Assembly: GCA_000314955.1 (NCBI GenBank)
Contig: BAEM01000060.1
Coordinates: 1-53,790, forward strand
Origin: Paraglaciecola chathamensis S18K6
Lineage (GTDB): Bacteria; Pseudomonadota; Gammaproteobacteria; Enterobacterales; Alteromonadaceae
Direction: 5' to 3'
DNA length: 53,790 nucleotides
The notes below the pieces were generated by a model, which saw only the letters and a list, made by a program, of their open reading frames with translations, was not told where the DNA came from and did not search any database. Positions within the stretch are counted from its first letter, which is position 1; each line of letters starts with the position of its first letter. Made by a program: the position numbers and the translations under genes. Below, one piece after another: positions 44,356 to 53,772 of this stretch.

Positions 44356-45633
44356 ATGCCGACCTTGTTAAAGTCTATGTTTTCTTTGTTGTTTTCGGCT
44401 GCCATCTTGCTGGTGGGCCATGGTTTACAACTGACTATTGTGCCGCTTTACGCGATTAATTTGGGCTGGGAGCCGGATTTAATTGGCTATATCGGTTCGA
44501 GCTACTTTTTTGGCTTTGTTCTAGGTTGCTTGACGGTTCCCCGTCTTGTGGCTCGTGTTGGGCACATTCGGGTCTTTACCGTGTTAATTGCGTTATTTAC
44601 CTCTTCTTTGTTGTTTATTGGTTTGGTCGATCATTTCGTCATTTGGCTGTTAGCGCGCTGCCTTATCGGTTGGGGTATCGCCGGTATTTATATGGTCATC
44701 GAAAGTTGGCTGAATGATAAGACCTCGATTGAACACAGAGGCAGCGTGTTATCTGTGTATACGGTCATTTCCTTGTCTGCTATTTGTTTAGGCCAGTTGT
44801 TGGTGGGCTTTGACTTAGGGTTTGCTGGGCTATTTATGTTGGCGGCTGCGCTCTTAGTATTAGGCATAGTGCCAGTCGGTCTAACGAGGCGGCCTGCTCC
44901 CCAGCCCATACCTGCGGTCAGTTTCAGCTTTAGGCGCTTATTTGCTGTATCTCAAGTCTCTATGGTGGGGGCATTTTTTGGTGGTTTAGTAACGGGGGGA
45001 TTTTGGGCATTAGGGCCAGTTGTGGCCAATGCAAACGCGTTAAGCCCAAGTCAGGTTGGTGTGTTTATGGCCGTTACCATACTAGGCGGCACAGCCTTGC
45101 AGTTGCCGGTTGGGCGTTTGTCGGACCGAATCGACAGACGTTACGTTATTACCGGTTTAGCCGTTATTGCGGTGCTAACAAGTATTATGGCAATTCTGCT
45201 TGATAGCCGAAATCCTCAGGTTATCTATGTGACTATGTTTTTATTAGGTGGTTTGAGCTTCCCGCTGTATTCCCTGTGCTTAGCTCATGCTAATGACAAT
45301 ACAGACTTATCGATTATGGAGGTGGGCAGTGGTGTACTGATGATGAATAGCATTGGCAGTATTCTAGGGCCCCTTAGTGTGTCATTTTTGTTGGGATACA
45401 CCCATATGGCTTTGTTTATTGTCTCAGGTGCAGCAATGTCCATTTTAGCGTGCTGGACTTTATATCGAATTCGTTTCCATGATGTTGCCCGTGAGCATTA
45501 CGAGCCATTTGTCAGTATGCGTAGTACCACCCAGGAAATGGTCGAAATGGGTTTAGAAAACGAAGAGCCTGAAGTATCTGAAACTGAAACGTCAACCCAA
45601 GCCCCACAGGAGGCGGAAAATAAACCAATTTAG
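44356..45633 (+). CDS. MFS transporter (YcaD-like)
   Basis: The 425-residue protein has twelve hydrophobic segments in two halves, with the MFS loop motif in LTVPRLVARVGHIRV and GRLSDRIDRRYV. ATG 44356 (MPTLLKSMFSLLFSAAILLVG) is preferred over ATG 44320. The C-terminus is a long acidic cytoplasmic tail (EMGLENEEPEVSETETS). It resembles the YcaD-type uncharacterised MFS group; the substrate is unknown. The gene is divergent from the TonB receptor; a metal or chelate role is possible. Confidence 0.88.
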   Translation: MPTLLKSMFSLLFSAAILLVGHGLQLTIVPLYAINLGWEPDLIGYIGSSYFFGFVLGCLTVPRLVARVGHIRVFTVLIALFTSSLLFIGLVDHFVIWLLARCLIGWGIAGIYMVIESWLNDKTSIEHRGSVLSVYTVISLSAICLGQLLVGFDLGFAGLFMLAAALLVLGIVPVGLTRRPAPQPIPAVSFSFRRLFAVSQVSMVGAFFGGLVTGGFWALGPVVANANALSPSQVGVFMAVTILGGTALQLPVGRLSDRIDRRYVITGLAVIAVLTSIMAILLDSRNPQVIYVTMFLLGGLSFPLYSLCLAHANDNTDLSIMEVGSGVLMMNSIGSILGPLSVSFLLGYTHMALFIVSGAAMSILACWTLYRIRFHDVAREHYEPFVSMRSTTQEMVEMGLENEEPEVSETETSTQAPQEAENKPI

Positions 45634-45711
45634 TGGACACGTATCTGCTATTTCAATACAGTGATACGCACGATTTTTATACACAAAATGCATTTTTTTA
45701 GGGATAAAACG

Positions 45712-46206
45712 ATGAAGTTAGTAACAGTATTATTGGTATTATTTTTAGCGGGCTGTGGCAGTACTTCATCAAGTAATAAGAGCAGCGAGTTGCAATCTCA
45801 AACTGCGCAAGTTGATGAGCAAAACCAAACAACAGACACCATGGCGTATCGTAACTTAGCGGCTGTTATTTACCCAAAATCGTTTGAAACTGGCGGTATT
45901 TTCAAAGTGAAAGCCACGGGCAATAAAGAGGGCCATGTATTTTTAAATACCCAGTACGATTACCGCGACCCAAGAAACATCACGATTGTTATTCCCCCTG
46001 AGGTGGCTAGCGAGCTTGAGGAAAACGTGAAAATGTCGCCTGAAGCTTATTTCTTGAAAAAGCGTATATTGGTAAAAGGCTCACTCGTTCAAGTAAAGGT
46101 TTGGTTTAGCGCCAACGGCAAGCGCACCAATAAGTACTATTACCAGACTCATATGCGCGTTGCTTCATGGAAAGATATCAATCTTGTTGGCGAAACATCC
46201 TCTTAG
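45712..46206 (+). CDS. Small lipoprotein, unknown function
   Basis: The 164-residue protein has a lipobox (LFLAGC, Cys15; Gly at +2) followed by a Ser/Gln-rich stretch (about 16-45) and a basic beta-rich domain. AGGGA lies upstream of ATG 45712; the earlier in-frame ATG/GTG choices at 45661 precede it. No family recognised. The stop codon overlaps the 3' end of the convergent ArsR gene by four bases. Confidence 0.75.
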   Translation: MKLVTVLLVLFLAGCGSTSSSNKSSELQSQTAQVDEQNQTTDTMAYRNLAAVIYPKSFETGGIFKVKATGNKEGHVFLNTQYDYRDPRNITIVIPPEVASELEENVKMSPEAYFLKKRILVKGSLVQVKVWFSANGKRTNKYYYQTHMRVASWKDINLVGETSS

Positions 46207-46496
46207 GTTTTTTCGTCAGCGCAACACTCTTCCTGCAAAAAATCGATAACTGACTGTAGCTTGTCGTATTCCGCTACGCAAAATAGGGTTCGGCTTTCAC
46301 GACGCTGTGTAATTAAGCCTGCTGAGAGCAAGCCTGAAATATGATGGGACAAAGTCGACCCTGGGATCTCAAGTTTCTCTTGCAAGCCACCAACGGCAAT
46401 CCCCTGATATCCTGCTCTGACAACACTTCGGTAAATATTTAAGCGGGTAGGGTGGCCTAATTCTTTTAGCGCTTTAGCCGTATTTTCTAAATCCAT
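46203..46496 (-). CDS. arsR-like: ArsR family metalloregulator
   Basis: The 97-residue winged-helix protein (LKELGHPTRLNIYRSVV, GSTLSHHISGLLSAGLI) belongs to the ArsR/SmtB family. The canonical CxC of ArsR in helix 3 is absent; instead there is a cysteine in LFCVAEYD and a CC pair near the C-terminus (EECCADEKT), a possible thiol metal or arsenic site. ATG 46496 has GAGGA upstream. It is divergent from a permease gene, with two inverted-repeat sites between them. Confidence 0.88.
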   Translation of the reverse strand: MDLENTAKALKELGHPTRLNIYRSVVRAGYQGIAVGGLQEKLEIPGSTLSHHISGLLSAGLITQRRESRTLFCVAEYDKLQSVIDFLQEECCADEKT

Positions 46497-46517
46497 ATTG
46501 CTGATCCTCACAAAATT

Positions 46518-46541
46518 ATATTTCGATATTACTAGAAATAA
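46518..46541. promoter_or_regulatory. ArsR operator candidate, copy 1
   Basis: ATATTTCGATATTACTAGAAATA has arms TATTTC and GAAATA around a ten-base spacer, repeated 49 bp away at 46567-46590. The arrangement fits autoregulation of the divergent pair. Confidence 0.65.
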
Positions 46542-46566
46542 CTTGATCTGGCGAATGCAAATCTTT

Positions 46567-46590
46567 ATATTTCGATTAATCCAGAAATAT
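46567..46590. promoter_or_regulatory. ArsR operator candidate, copy 2
   Basis: Arms ATATTTC and GAAATAT flank GATTAATCCA. It lies 37 bp before the permease start. Confidence 0.65.
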
Positions 46591-46626
46591 AGATTTATTC
46601 ATGAGTAGAGAGATAGGTACAAAGTT

Positions 46627-47544
46627 ATGTTCGAAATAAATATGACAATGGTGCACGACGCACTAAGTATGTTTGCATTTTTAACTGCGGAGCTCACCGC
46701 GCTGTTTTTGCTTATCAGCTACTTGGTGGGCGTACTGCAAATGTATATTCCGCCCTCAAAAATTCAGTCCATTCTAAGTGCAAAAAACGGTAAAGGTTAT
46801 CTTGTAGCAGCTTTACTGGGAGCCATAACCCCATTTTGTTCCTGTTCTACCATTCCTTTTTTGAAAGGGTTATTAAGAGCCAAAGCGGGTTTTGGCACCA
46901 TGATGGTGTTTCTATTTGCTAGCCCGTTGTTAAACCCGATCATTATCGGCTTGTTTGCCGTTACTTTTGGGATAAAGGTCACGATGTTTTACTTCACCAT
47001 GGCGATGGGCGTCTCAGTTGTGGCAGGTTTCCTATTAGAAAAGCTAGGGTTCGAAAAGTACGTCCGAAGTGAAGCGTACATCGAACCAGATGCAGCAACA
47101 TGTGGAACGGGTTGCGGTGGGGCTGTAGCGCCCGTGAATAAATGGAGAAAAATATGGGATTCAACTTGGAGTGACTTTAAAAAAGTATTGCCCTATTTAA
47201 TCGGCGGCATTGCGATTGGCGCACTGATCTACGGTTTTATGCCCACTGAGTTTGTAGCAAGGGTGGCTAACGAGAATAATCCATTTGCAATTCCTATTGC
47301 CGCTGTCATTGGCATTCCTTTGTATATTCGGGCTGAAGCGGTTATTCCGTTAAGTGCTGCGCTTGCTGCCAAAGGTATGGGCTTAGGCGCAGTCATGGCA
47401 CTGATTATTGGTAGTGCTGGGGCTAGCTTAACTGAAGTGATTTTACTTAAGTCGATTTTTAAGAACCCCATGATAGTGGCATTCTTAGTGGTTATTTTAT
47501 CAATGGCGATAGGAGCTGGCTTTGTGTATAGCGCACTCTTTTAA
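46627..47544 (+). CDS. arsP-like: ArsP-type permease (DUF318 family)
   Basis: The 305-residue membrane protein has the family motif TPFCSCSTIPFLKGLL with two cysteines, then FLFASPLLNPIII, a cytoplasmic loop with three cysteines (ATCGTGCGG) and a second half with similar helices ending in AIGAGFVYSALF. Members of this family include the ArsP organoarsenical exporter. An ArsR-type regulator is encoded divergently, which supports a metal/metalloid export role. Substrate is inferred. Confidence 0.85.
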   Translation: MFEINMTMVHDALSMFAFLTAELTALFLLISYLVGVLQMYIPPSKIQSILSAKNGKGYLVAALLGAITPFCSCSTIPFLKGLLRAKAGFGTMMVFLFASPLLNPIIIGLFAVTFGIKVTMFYFTMAMGVSVVAGFLLEKLGFEKYVRSEAYIEPDAATCGTGCGGAVAPVNKWRKIWDSTWSDFKKVLPYLIGGIAIGALIYGFMPTEFVARVANENNPFAIPIAAVIGIPLYIRAEAVIPLSAALAAKGMGLGAVMALIIGSAGASLTEVILLKSIFKNPMIVAFLVVILSMAIGAGFVYSALF

Positions 47545-47617
47545 CTTTGGTTTAAAGCCCTTCGCTAAATAAAGCCCCCTTAGCTAAGTAAATGCCTTTC
47601 GCTAGATGCTAGATGAC

Positions 47618-47682
47618 AGCCTTGAGCTGGCAAAGAGCCTTGAGCTGGAAAAGAGCCCTGAGCTCACAAAAGCCTCGAGCCA
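47618..47682. repeat. 18-bp tandem repeat, about 3.5 copies
   Basis: AGCCTTGAGCTGGCAAAG is repeated at 47618, 47636 and in diverged form at 47654, then a partial unit at about 47671. The gap between the permease and the FAD-binding gene otherwise holds no gene. Confidence 0.75.
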
Positions 47683-47730
47683 AATATACTTGGGGCTTAT
47701 TCGTGCCAAGCGCTGCGCTCATCCAAGCTG

Positions 47731-49458
47731 TTAACTCGCGTAACGCATCGCGTGCTGCTCAGTTAATTTATCCACTATGATAGTGGACACCTGATCGCAA
47801 AAATCAAAGCCCGAGTAATCGGGATTAAATCCGCTGATAAACGGTACTGCCATTATAAAGTAGCGGTCACTTGGCTTGCCATTGGCTAAAAGCGGTTGGT
47901 ATTCATCATTAATAGCAAAGCCTTTTAGCCTGAGGTAATACTCGCCATCTGCACCTATTGTAACGTTTTTGCTATCGAGTGAGCGTTGCTTTTCCCCGTG
48001 TGTTTTATCTTTGAAACACACACAAGCAGGCAACACTGCTTCTTGCTCAAACATCGACTTAAAGGGAAACTCTTCCATAGGTAAGTGTTGTTGCCCCGTA
48101 CAATCTACAAACGTCTGATACGCTACCGCGAGCGATCGCTTCGCACTATCTTCATAGTGATAAATAAAGCGGTGATCACCTTCTATTTGTACACTGCTGT
48201 TCGCATCAACACAGATAAGCTCAAGCACTTCACTTTCGTACAAAGCCAGTAGCTGCTCGGCCGACGGTTGGGGCACGTTGGCGATGATTATTCCAATCAA
48301 AGGTAGCAGTTTACGATGTAAACGAAGCGTATCTTCGGCTGAAAAGTATTTGGCGGGATGATTTATCGTGAAGCTAAGCAGCGCCAAGGTTTCTTTCCAA
48401 TGCAATGTCTGTTCAAGTTTGATCGATTGCTCGGCCTGAATGTACTCTATTTTGAACAGGGTAAACGGATCGAAGGCTTTCCTTGATTCGAGCATCCATT
48501 CGGTGAATTGTTCTAGGTTTTTATCAGCGATTTTCTGATAAAAATGGGTATCACGCTTTTTAAGTCGTTTTTTGAAATTATGCTCAAAGATAAAATCTAA
48601 GCTTAAGTACCCATTGTTTTCGGCCCTATGTTTAGCCAATTCCTGCTCAGTAAGCATGTCTTCATCTGAGACTAAAGGTTCGCCCAAATGAAAACGTACG
48701 TTAGGTAAAAGCCCTTCTAAAGAGTGCATCACGATTTTAAATTTAGTGCTCTGTTCGTTTCGTTTGTATTTAAGCTTTTCTTGGTCGTAATAGAATCGTC
48801 CGTTGGCTTTACTCAGTGTTCGAATGGCATCAATTGCAGTAAGCGAACAGCCTTTGAGGGCCACTGGGTGGTTGTATTCACGTTGCAGTTTCTTGGGTGG
48901 GTAAGGCGAATCGAAATAGCCTGCCACTTTTCCTTCGTTTTCACGCGGCCATGAATGGCCGGTACAGATGATGACCTTATCAAACCCTGTCGAGCAGCCA
49001 GAGGTAGAATATACATCGCTGGTCTTTTTATCGGAACTGGGTTTTACATCTAGCACTTCACAGCTTGTATGCACATTAATAGTTATTTTTTGTTTTTTCG
49101 CTTGTTTTAATAACGCTTTAAATTGCGCGTTTAAATAGTCACCAAATAACAATCTGGGGATCACTTGTTTAGTGTGTAAACTGGCCTTGTCGACCCCATA
49201 CTCGGCTAGGTATAACTGACTCTGTTTTCGTAACCATTGGGCTAAGGATTCATCGAAGGGAGCTAATTCGTCTGATGATATATTGGTAATGTGCTCAGCC
49301 GTTGCCCCTTCGTGGCTGTAGGGCATCCCTTTGCCCAAAGATGGATTACGTTCAAATACATCGACGCTAAAGTGGCTAAATTCACAGCACAGCAATTTCT
49401 TGATTATAGACAGCGCACTAGGGCCTCCGCCTATCAGAGCGATTCGTATTTTATTCAT
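47731..49458 (-). CDS. FAD/NAD(P)-binding protein, YdhS-like
   Basis: This 575-residue protein begins KIRIALIGGGPSALSIIKKLL, a classic GxGxxS dinucleotide-binding motif, followed by DVFERNPSLGKGMPYS and further flavoprotein motifs (VIICTGHSWPRENEGK), and ends with DCTGQQHLP and FNPDYSGFDFCDQV. It resembles the YdhS-like, N-hydroxylating-type oxidoreductase superfamily (NAD_binding_9). ATG 49458 has TAAGGT seven bases upstream; GTG 49464 is possible. Substrate unknown; it may act alone, as the neighbours are unrelated. Confidence 0.85.
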   Translation of the reverse strand: MNKIRIALIGGGPSALSIIKKLLCCEFSHFSVDVFERNPSLGKGMPYSHEGATAEHITNISSDELAPFDESLAQWLRKQSQLYLAEYGVDKASLHTKQVIPRLLFGDYLNAQFKALLKQAKKQKITINVHTSCEVLDVKPSSDKKTSDVYSTSGCSTGFDKVIICTGHSWPRENEGKVAGYFDSPYPPKKLQREYNHPVALKGCSLTAIDAIRTLSKANGRFYYDQEKLKYKRNEQSTKFKIVMHSLEGLLPNVRFHLGEPLVSDEDMLTEQELAKHRAENNGYLSLDFIFEHNFKKRLKKRDTHFYQKIADKNLEQFTEWMLESRKAFDPFTLFKIEYIQAEQSIKLEQTLHWKETLALLSFTINHPAKYFSAEDTLRLHRKLLPLIGIIIANVPQPSAEQLLALYESEVLELICVDANSSVQIEGDHRFIYHYEDSAKRSLAVAYQTFVDCTGQQHLPMEEFPFKSMFEQEAVLPACVCFKDKTHGEKQRSLDSKNVTIGADGEYYLRLKGFAINDEYQPLLANGKPSDRYFIMAVPFISGFNPDYSGFDFCDQVSTIIVDKLTEQHAMRYAS

Positions 49459-49721
49459 GCGCACACCTTACAAGTCAGCGACTAAACGGGGTTAGGTATA
49501 AACGCTAAAGCATGTGCTATGCCTAACAGTATTGTTAATCTGGTATAAATAATATCCAGTAAAAACAAAGCATTGTCAGATGACGCTGAACAAAGTTATA
49601 GCCGCTCTTGAAAGTTAACCAATTGAAAAGACGTTAATTTTTCTTGTTGTTAGTAAAATTTACAAACAAGGCAGTGCACTTGTTGGTGCACTGATTTTTT
49701 ACATAAGACGTGATGTTCTGG

Positions 49722-50612
49722 TTACGCTAGGTGATTTTTAAAGAAAGCGACTGTTCGTGACCACGCTAGCTTTGCCGCCTCAGGCTCGTAACGGCTGGTG
49801 GAGTCGTTGTGAAAGCCATGTTGAGTGTTGGGGTAAATATGGGCTTGGTAGTCAACCTTGTTGGCTTTTAATATGCTTTCGTACTCAGGCCAGCTTTCGT
49901 TTACCCGGCCATCGTTTTCAGCGAAATTAAGTAGCAGGGGGCCTTTTACTTGGCTGACTAAGTCGTCAGAGGCGGGGGTGCCATAAAAAGGAACGGCTGC
50001 GTCAATAACATCAGGTATTTTAGCCGCTAAAAGATTACTGATATAACCGCCAAAGCAGAAGCCAACCACACCCAGCTTATTGTTAGTTTTACTGTGTTGT
50101 TTGATAAAACGTGCAGCAGCAATAAAATCGTGCTCAATTTTTTCACGCACCATGCTGCGCTGCATTTCACGCCCTTCGTCATCATTGCCCGGATATCCCC
50201 CCAGTGGAAATAACGCATCAGGGGCGAATGCGATAAAGCCGTCTTTGGCTAATCTGCGTGCTACGTCTTTTATATAAGGATTAAGCCCGCGATTTTCATG
50301 TACGACTAAAACGGCTGGCGCGGGTTTGGGCATATCATTTGGTAACACTAAATAACCTTGCCCAATTCCGTATCCCTCGGGTGATTCAAATTTCTGATAG
50401 CTGGCCGTAATGTCTTCATCGTTAAAAGACACTTGTTCCGCTAAGGCATAGTTAGGCGTTAATGCACTACTGAGCGCGCCAATGCTCAAGCCGGCAACAG
50501 ATAAAGAGGCTAAACGGGTCATAAAAGTACGCCTGTCCATGTCGCCATGGGCATATTCGTCGTACCAATCGAAAGCTTGTTGTGGAATGTGTTTAGGGTC
50601 GATGTGTGACAT
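49722..50612 (-). CDS. Dienelactone hydrolase family protein with Tat-type signal
   Basis: The 296-residue protein has an N-terminal twin-arginine-like motif (DRRTFMTRLASLSVAGLSIG, about 25-44) that follows a 24-residue leader, then a dienelactone hydrolase domain with nucleophile Cys in GVVGFCFGGY, acid in ENDGRVNE and His in TQHGFHND. Dienelactone hydrolases open lactone rings or cleave esters. ATG 50612 has GGAGA six bases upstream; the longer reading to 50690 is rejected. Confidence 0.88.
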   Translation of the reverse strand: MSHIDPKHIPQQAFDWYDEYAHGDMDRRTFMTRLASLSVAGLSIGALSSALTPNYALAEQVSFNDEDITASYQKFESPEGYGIGQGYLVLPNDMPKPAPAVLVVHENRGLNPYIKDVARRLAKDGFIAFAPDALFPLGGYPGNDDEGREMQRSMVREKIEHDFIAAARFIKQHSKTNNKLGVVGFCFGGYISNLLAAKIPDVIDAAVPFYGTPASDDLVSQVKGPLLLNFAENDGRVNESWPEYESILKANKVDYQAHIYPNTQHGFHNDSTSRYEPEAAKLAWSRTVAFFKNHLA

Positions 50613-50897
50613 GAAGATTCTCCTATTGGTTGATAACGCAAAACAGAGGTTCAAAGGCATGTTGATAGGGTGTTTATCTGTTAACAGCATAAACTGACAC
50701 TACTATCTATTGTTCTTTGGCATAATTCAATGCTTAGCATGACTCAGGAGTTAACCAGCTTGGTAACCACTGTAAATTTATTTCTTACGGACTTCTTGTT
50801 TAGCGATTCCTTTATTAGCCTCTGTCTGACTGCTCATTTCAATTCGGGCTCATTAATGCTTTACTGAGGCTTGTTGTGGAATAAATAAGCGACATGA

Positions 50898-51692
50898 ATG
50901 AACATTGTTATTTTGGCCAATCGCGACCTTGCCAGTAATTTCGCGCTGAATTTATTAGTCCCTCACTTATCGCAACATAATGTCAGCCTATTTTTATCTG
51001 CCAAAGTAGGAGGAAGTGACTTAAAGCCTGTGGAAATCCAAACCCTTAGTTTCTTTGAGCAAACCCTGCTGACCCAATTGTTATCTCCACTCCTTGAGAA
51101 ATTAAACAACCATCATGGCTTTAAAAGCTTTGGGCAAATTAGCAAGGAGTTTGTTCAGCCAGTGTCAGAGCTTAACGAAATAAACAGTCCTCTGGGGCTA
51201 GCAAAAATCCGTAAATTACAGCCTGATGTGATTCTGTCTATTCGATACGGCAGAATTTTAAAGGAAGCTGTGTTGGCACTACCGCCGCTTGGCGTTTTGA
51301 ATTTGCATTCGGGGTTGTTACCTGATTACCGCGGGGTTATGGCGTCCTTTTGGGCTATGCTCAACGGGGAGAAGCAGCTCGGCACGTCGTTGCACTATAT
51401 TGATGATGCCAGTATTGATACTGGGCGTATCATCGCACAATCTTATATGCCAGTGCGGCCTCATCAGTCTTACCTTTGGCACGTGTTGCAACTGTATATT
51501 GGCGGTTGTGAGCTTGTCACTCAGGCATTGCAGACGCTTGCACTAGGTGAACAATTAAAGACAACGGAACAACAGCAAGGGCGTTATTACTCATTCCCCA
51601 ACGAGCAAGCAATAAAACGTTTCGAGGAGCAAGGACTAAGTTTAGTAAAAGAAGATGAACTGGTCGCGCTTATCCATCAATACTACTTTTAA
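50898..51692 (+). CDS. Formyltransferase-like protein
   Basis: The 264-residue protein has the formyltransferase fold: an N-terminal VILANRDLASNF, VILSIRYGRILK, then the catalytic Asn-His-Asp region LNLHSGLLPDYRGVMASF and SLHYIDDASIDTGRII. It resembles the catalytic domain of methionyl-tRNA formyltransferase and sugar-nucleotide formyltransferases (ArnA/WlaRD-type), but lacks a C-terminal tRNA-binding domain. The acceptor is unknown and no sugar-nucleotide genes are nearby. Confidence 0.82.
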   Translation: MNIVILANRDLASNFALNLLVPHLSQHNVSLFLSAKVGGSDLKPVEIQTLSFFEQTLLTQLLSPLLEKLNNHHGFKSFGQISKEFVQPVSELNEINSPLGLAKIRKLQPDVILSIRYGRILKEAVLALPPLGVLNLHSGLLPDYRGVMASFWAMLNGEKQLGTSLHYIDDASIDTGRIIAQSYMPVRPHQSYLWHVLQLYIGGCELVTQALQTLALGEQLKTTEQQQGRYYSFPNEQAIKRFEEQGLSLVKEDELVALIHQYYF

Positions 51693-51814
51693 CTCGCGGG
51701 AGCGACAGCGTCATCCTCTTGCCAGACAATGGAATGACGAGGCTTAGTTGACTTCTAACGGGCTAAGGCACAACCTAATACTCAAGGTATATATTGTGTG
51801 AATAAGGGAGAGCG

Positions 51815-52693
51815 ATGAAAATAAATCCAGCAGACTTTCAGGCTAAACAGGGCGAGGCGTGTGACCTGCATCAACGGCCTACAGACATCTCGCCTTTATA
51901 TACTTCTAAAGCCCACTATAAAAAGAAGCTCAAAAAGCAAATCGATAAGATGAGTGATTTGCAGCGCAAGTTATATGCATCGAATGAGCATTCTGTACTG
52001 ATTATTTTTCAAGCCATGGACGCCGCCGGCAAAGACAGCTCAATTCGACATGTAATGTCGGGTATTAACCCTCAAGGGTGTCAAGTGCATAGCTTTAAAC
52101 ATCCAACGGAAACCGAGCTGGATCACGATTTTTTATGGCGCGCGAATCAGGTTTTGCCAGAGCGCGGACGAATTGGTATTTTCAATCGCTCTTACTATGA
52201 AGAGGTGTTGATTGCGCGCGTACACCCTGAGATTCTAGACAGTCAGCGTATTCCGGATGAAGCATTACACAAAGAGCATATTTGGCGCGAACGCTTTCGC
52301 TCGATAAATGATTTAGAGCAGCATCTGACTCGAAACGGAACGCGAGTGATAAAATTTTTCTTACATTTATCTAAAGAGGAACAATGCCAACGCTTTTTAG
52401 CTCGTATCGATAATCCTGATAAAAATTGGAAATTCAGTGACGCAGATATTCAAGAGCGTGCTTTTTGGCCTCAGTATATGCAAGCCTACGAAGACTGTAT
52501 TAGTTCAACGACCAGTGACGAAGCACCTTGGTATGTGATCCCGGCGGACGATAAGCGTAATGCGCGCTTGATCATCGCTAAAACCATAGTAGAAACATTC
52601 GAATCGTTGGATATGCTCTATCCGGAAGTTGATGAGCAGCGCAAACTAGAATTGCAGCGTTTGCGCACTCTATTGGTTGACCAGTCGAAATAA
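51815..52693 (+). CDS. ppk2: Polyphosphate kinase 2
   Basis: PPK2 uses polyphosphate to phosphorylate nucleotides (AMP/ADP to ADP/ATP or GDP to GTP). The 292-residue single-domain protein has Walker [11 protein letters not shown] (67-76), an [18 protein letters not shown] substrate region, Walker [16 protein letters not shown] and a lid [23 protein letters not shown] 51815 has AGGGAG upstream. The subclass (PPK2-I/II/III) cannot be set with confidence here, though one domain and the sequence favour class III-like. No ppx or ppk1 adjoins it. Confidence 0.92.
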   Translation: MKINPADFQAKQGEACDLHQRPTDISPLYTSKAHYKKKLKKQIDKMSDLQRKLYASNEHSVLIIFQAMDAAGKDSSIRHVMSGINPQGCQVHSFKHPTETELDHDFLWRANQVLPERGRIGIFNRSYYEEVLIARVHPEILDSQRIPDEALHKEHIWRERFRSINDLEQHLTRNGTRVIKFFLHLSKEEQCQRFLARIDNPDKNWKFSDADIQERAFWPQYMQAYEDCISSTTSDEAPWYVIPADDKRNARLIIAKTIVETFESLDMLYPEVDEQRKLELQRLRTLLVDQSK

Positions 52694-52698
52694 GGTTT

Positions 52699-53721
52699 TT
52701 AATCAGGTTTGTACACAATTGGCTTACCACTTGTTGGGTCAATTCTGTCAAGCGAAGGCCCCTCGTAGCTGTTGTTGAGTAACTCAACAACAGCCTCGCC
52801 ATATTGATCAAACCAGAAATCACCCATGCCCTTGAGGCGTTTAATATTGGTTTGGCTGATGTCGTCCATTGCGTCATCCGGCGCTTTTTCAAACCCAGGT
52901 TGTTGACGCATTTCAGCGTTAACACGAATGTAATTGCCTGGCGGGGTGATGGTTATTGCCTGATATCCAACGACTTTTTCATCTGATAATACGTCAATGA
53001 TGCAACCTTTTAGCATCCATTGCAGAGCGCCCCAGTGGCGCGAATCGGGTCCATTGATTTTTCGAGTTTGGGAACCTGTCCCTATGGATAGCACTCGTCG
53101 AACGGAGTCGGGCCACAAGCGACAGGCTTCGGCAATGGCGCACATGGTCGGGTTGTTCGCCACCACACCACCATCAATTAACCACGCTTGTTCGTTGTCT
53201 GGGGGTAAGGTCATGTCTCGGGTGGGGAAGTAAGTAGGCGCCGCGCTTGAGGCATCAGCAACCTGATATGAGAGCAAGTTCTGAAATTCGCTACGGGTCG
53301 ATTTAACCACATACGGGCGGTGTTTTTCGACACCATAGGTTACGGCCAAAATATGTTTGCCTTCAGGCACGTCTTTTATTTTTGCTTGGCCGAGAGATTT
53401 CTTAAGAATATCGGTTTTACCTTTGGCTTCATATTTAGGTGCATTGATGCCATCAATTTCAAGAAAGCCTTCGTTTTGTAGAAAGATCTTTTTCGCATTC
53501 GTGACATTGTACAGCTTGTTAATATCTTGAATGTCCATGTCTGTGGTGGCGAGGGCTAAAGCGATAAGGCTGCCGGTACTGGTTCCTGCGTAAAAGTCCA
53601 CGCAGTCTCTGAGTGACTTTTGATGTTGTTTTTGCAGTGCTTTTTCTACATGAGTTAAAAATTGAGTAGTCGCTGCGCCGCGAATACCACCTCCGTCCAA
53701 TGAAAGTATCAATTTAGACAT
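52699..53721 (-). CDS. Patatin-like phospholipase
   Basis: The 340-residue patatin has the oxyanion motif DGGGIRG (9-15), the nucleophile GTSTG (Ser48) and the Asp of the dyad in LIDGGVVANNP (Asp183). It resembles bacterial patatins of the CapV/cPLA2-like type that cleave membrane phospholipids. No CD-NTase or other CBASS gene is present, so an antiviral role is not supported. It is convergent to ppk2, with a five-base gap. Confidence 0.92.
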   Translation of the reverse strand: MSKLILSLDGGGIRGAATTQFLTHVEKALQKQHQKSLRDCVDFYAGTSTGSLIALALATTDMDIQDINKLYNVTNAKKIFLQNEGFLEIDGINAPKYEAKGKTDILKKSLGQAKIKDVPEGKHILAVTYGVEKHRPYVVKSTRSEFQNLLSYQVADASSAAPTYFPTRDMTLPPDNEQAWLIDGGVVANNPTMCAIAEACRLWPDSVRRVLSIGTGSQTRKINGPDSRHWGALQWMLKGCIIDVLSDEKVVGYQAITITPPGNYIRVNAEMRQQPGFEKAPDDAMDDISQTNIKRLKGMGDFWFDQYGEAVVELLNNSYEGPSLDRIDPTSGKPIVYKPD

Positions 53722-53772
53722 GCTCTTCTCCTGTATTTTTGCTTAAAAAGCAAAGTGAGTTAATCCGTTTTA

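Noticed and set aside
52699-53721. CBASS phospholipase effector (CapV)
   Set aside because: The patatin core fits, but there is no CD-NTase, Cap2/Cap3 or other CBASS gene nearby. Kept as a patatin of unknown role.
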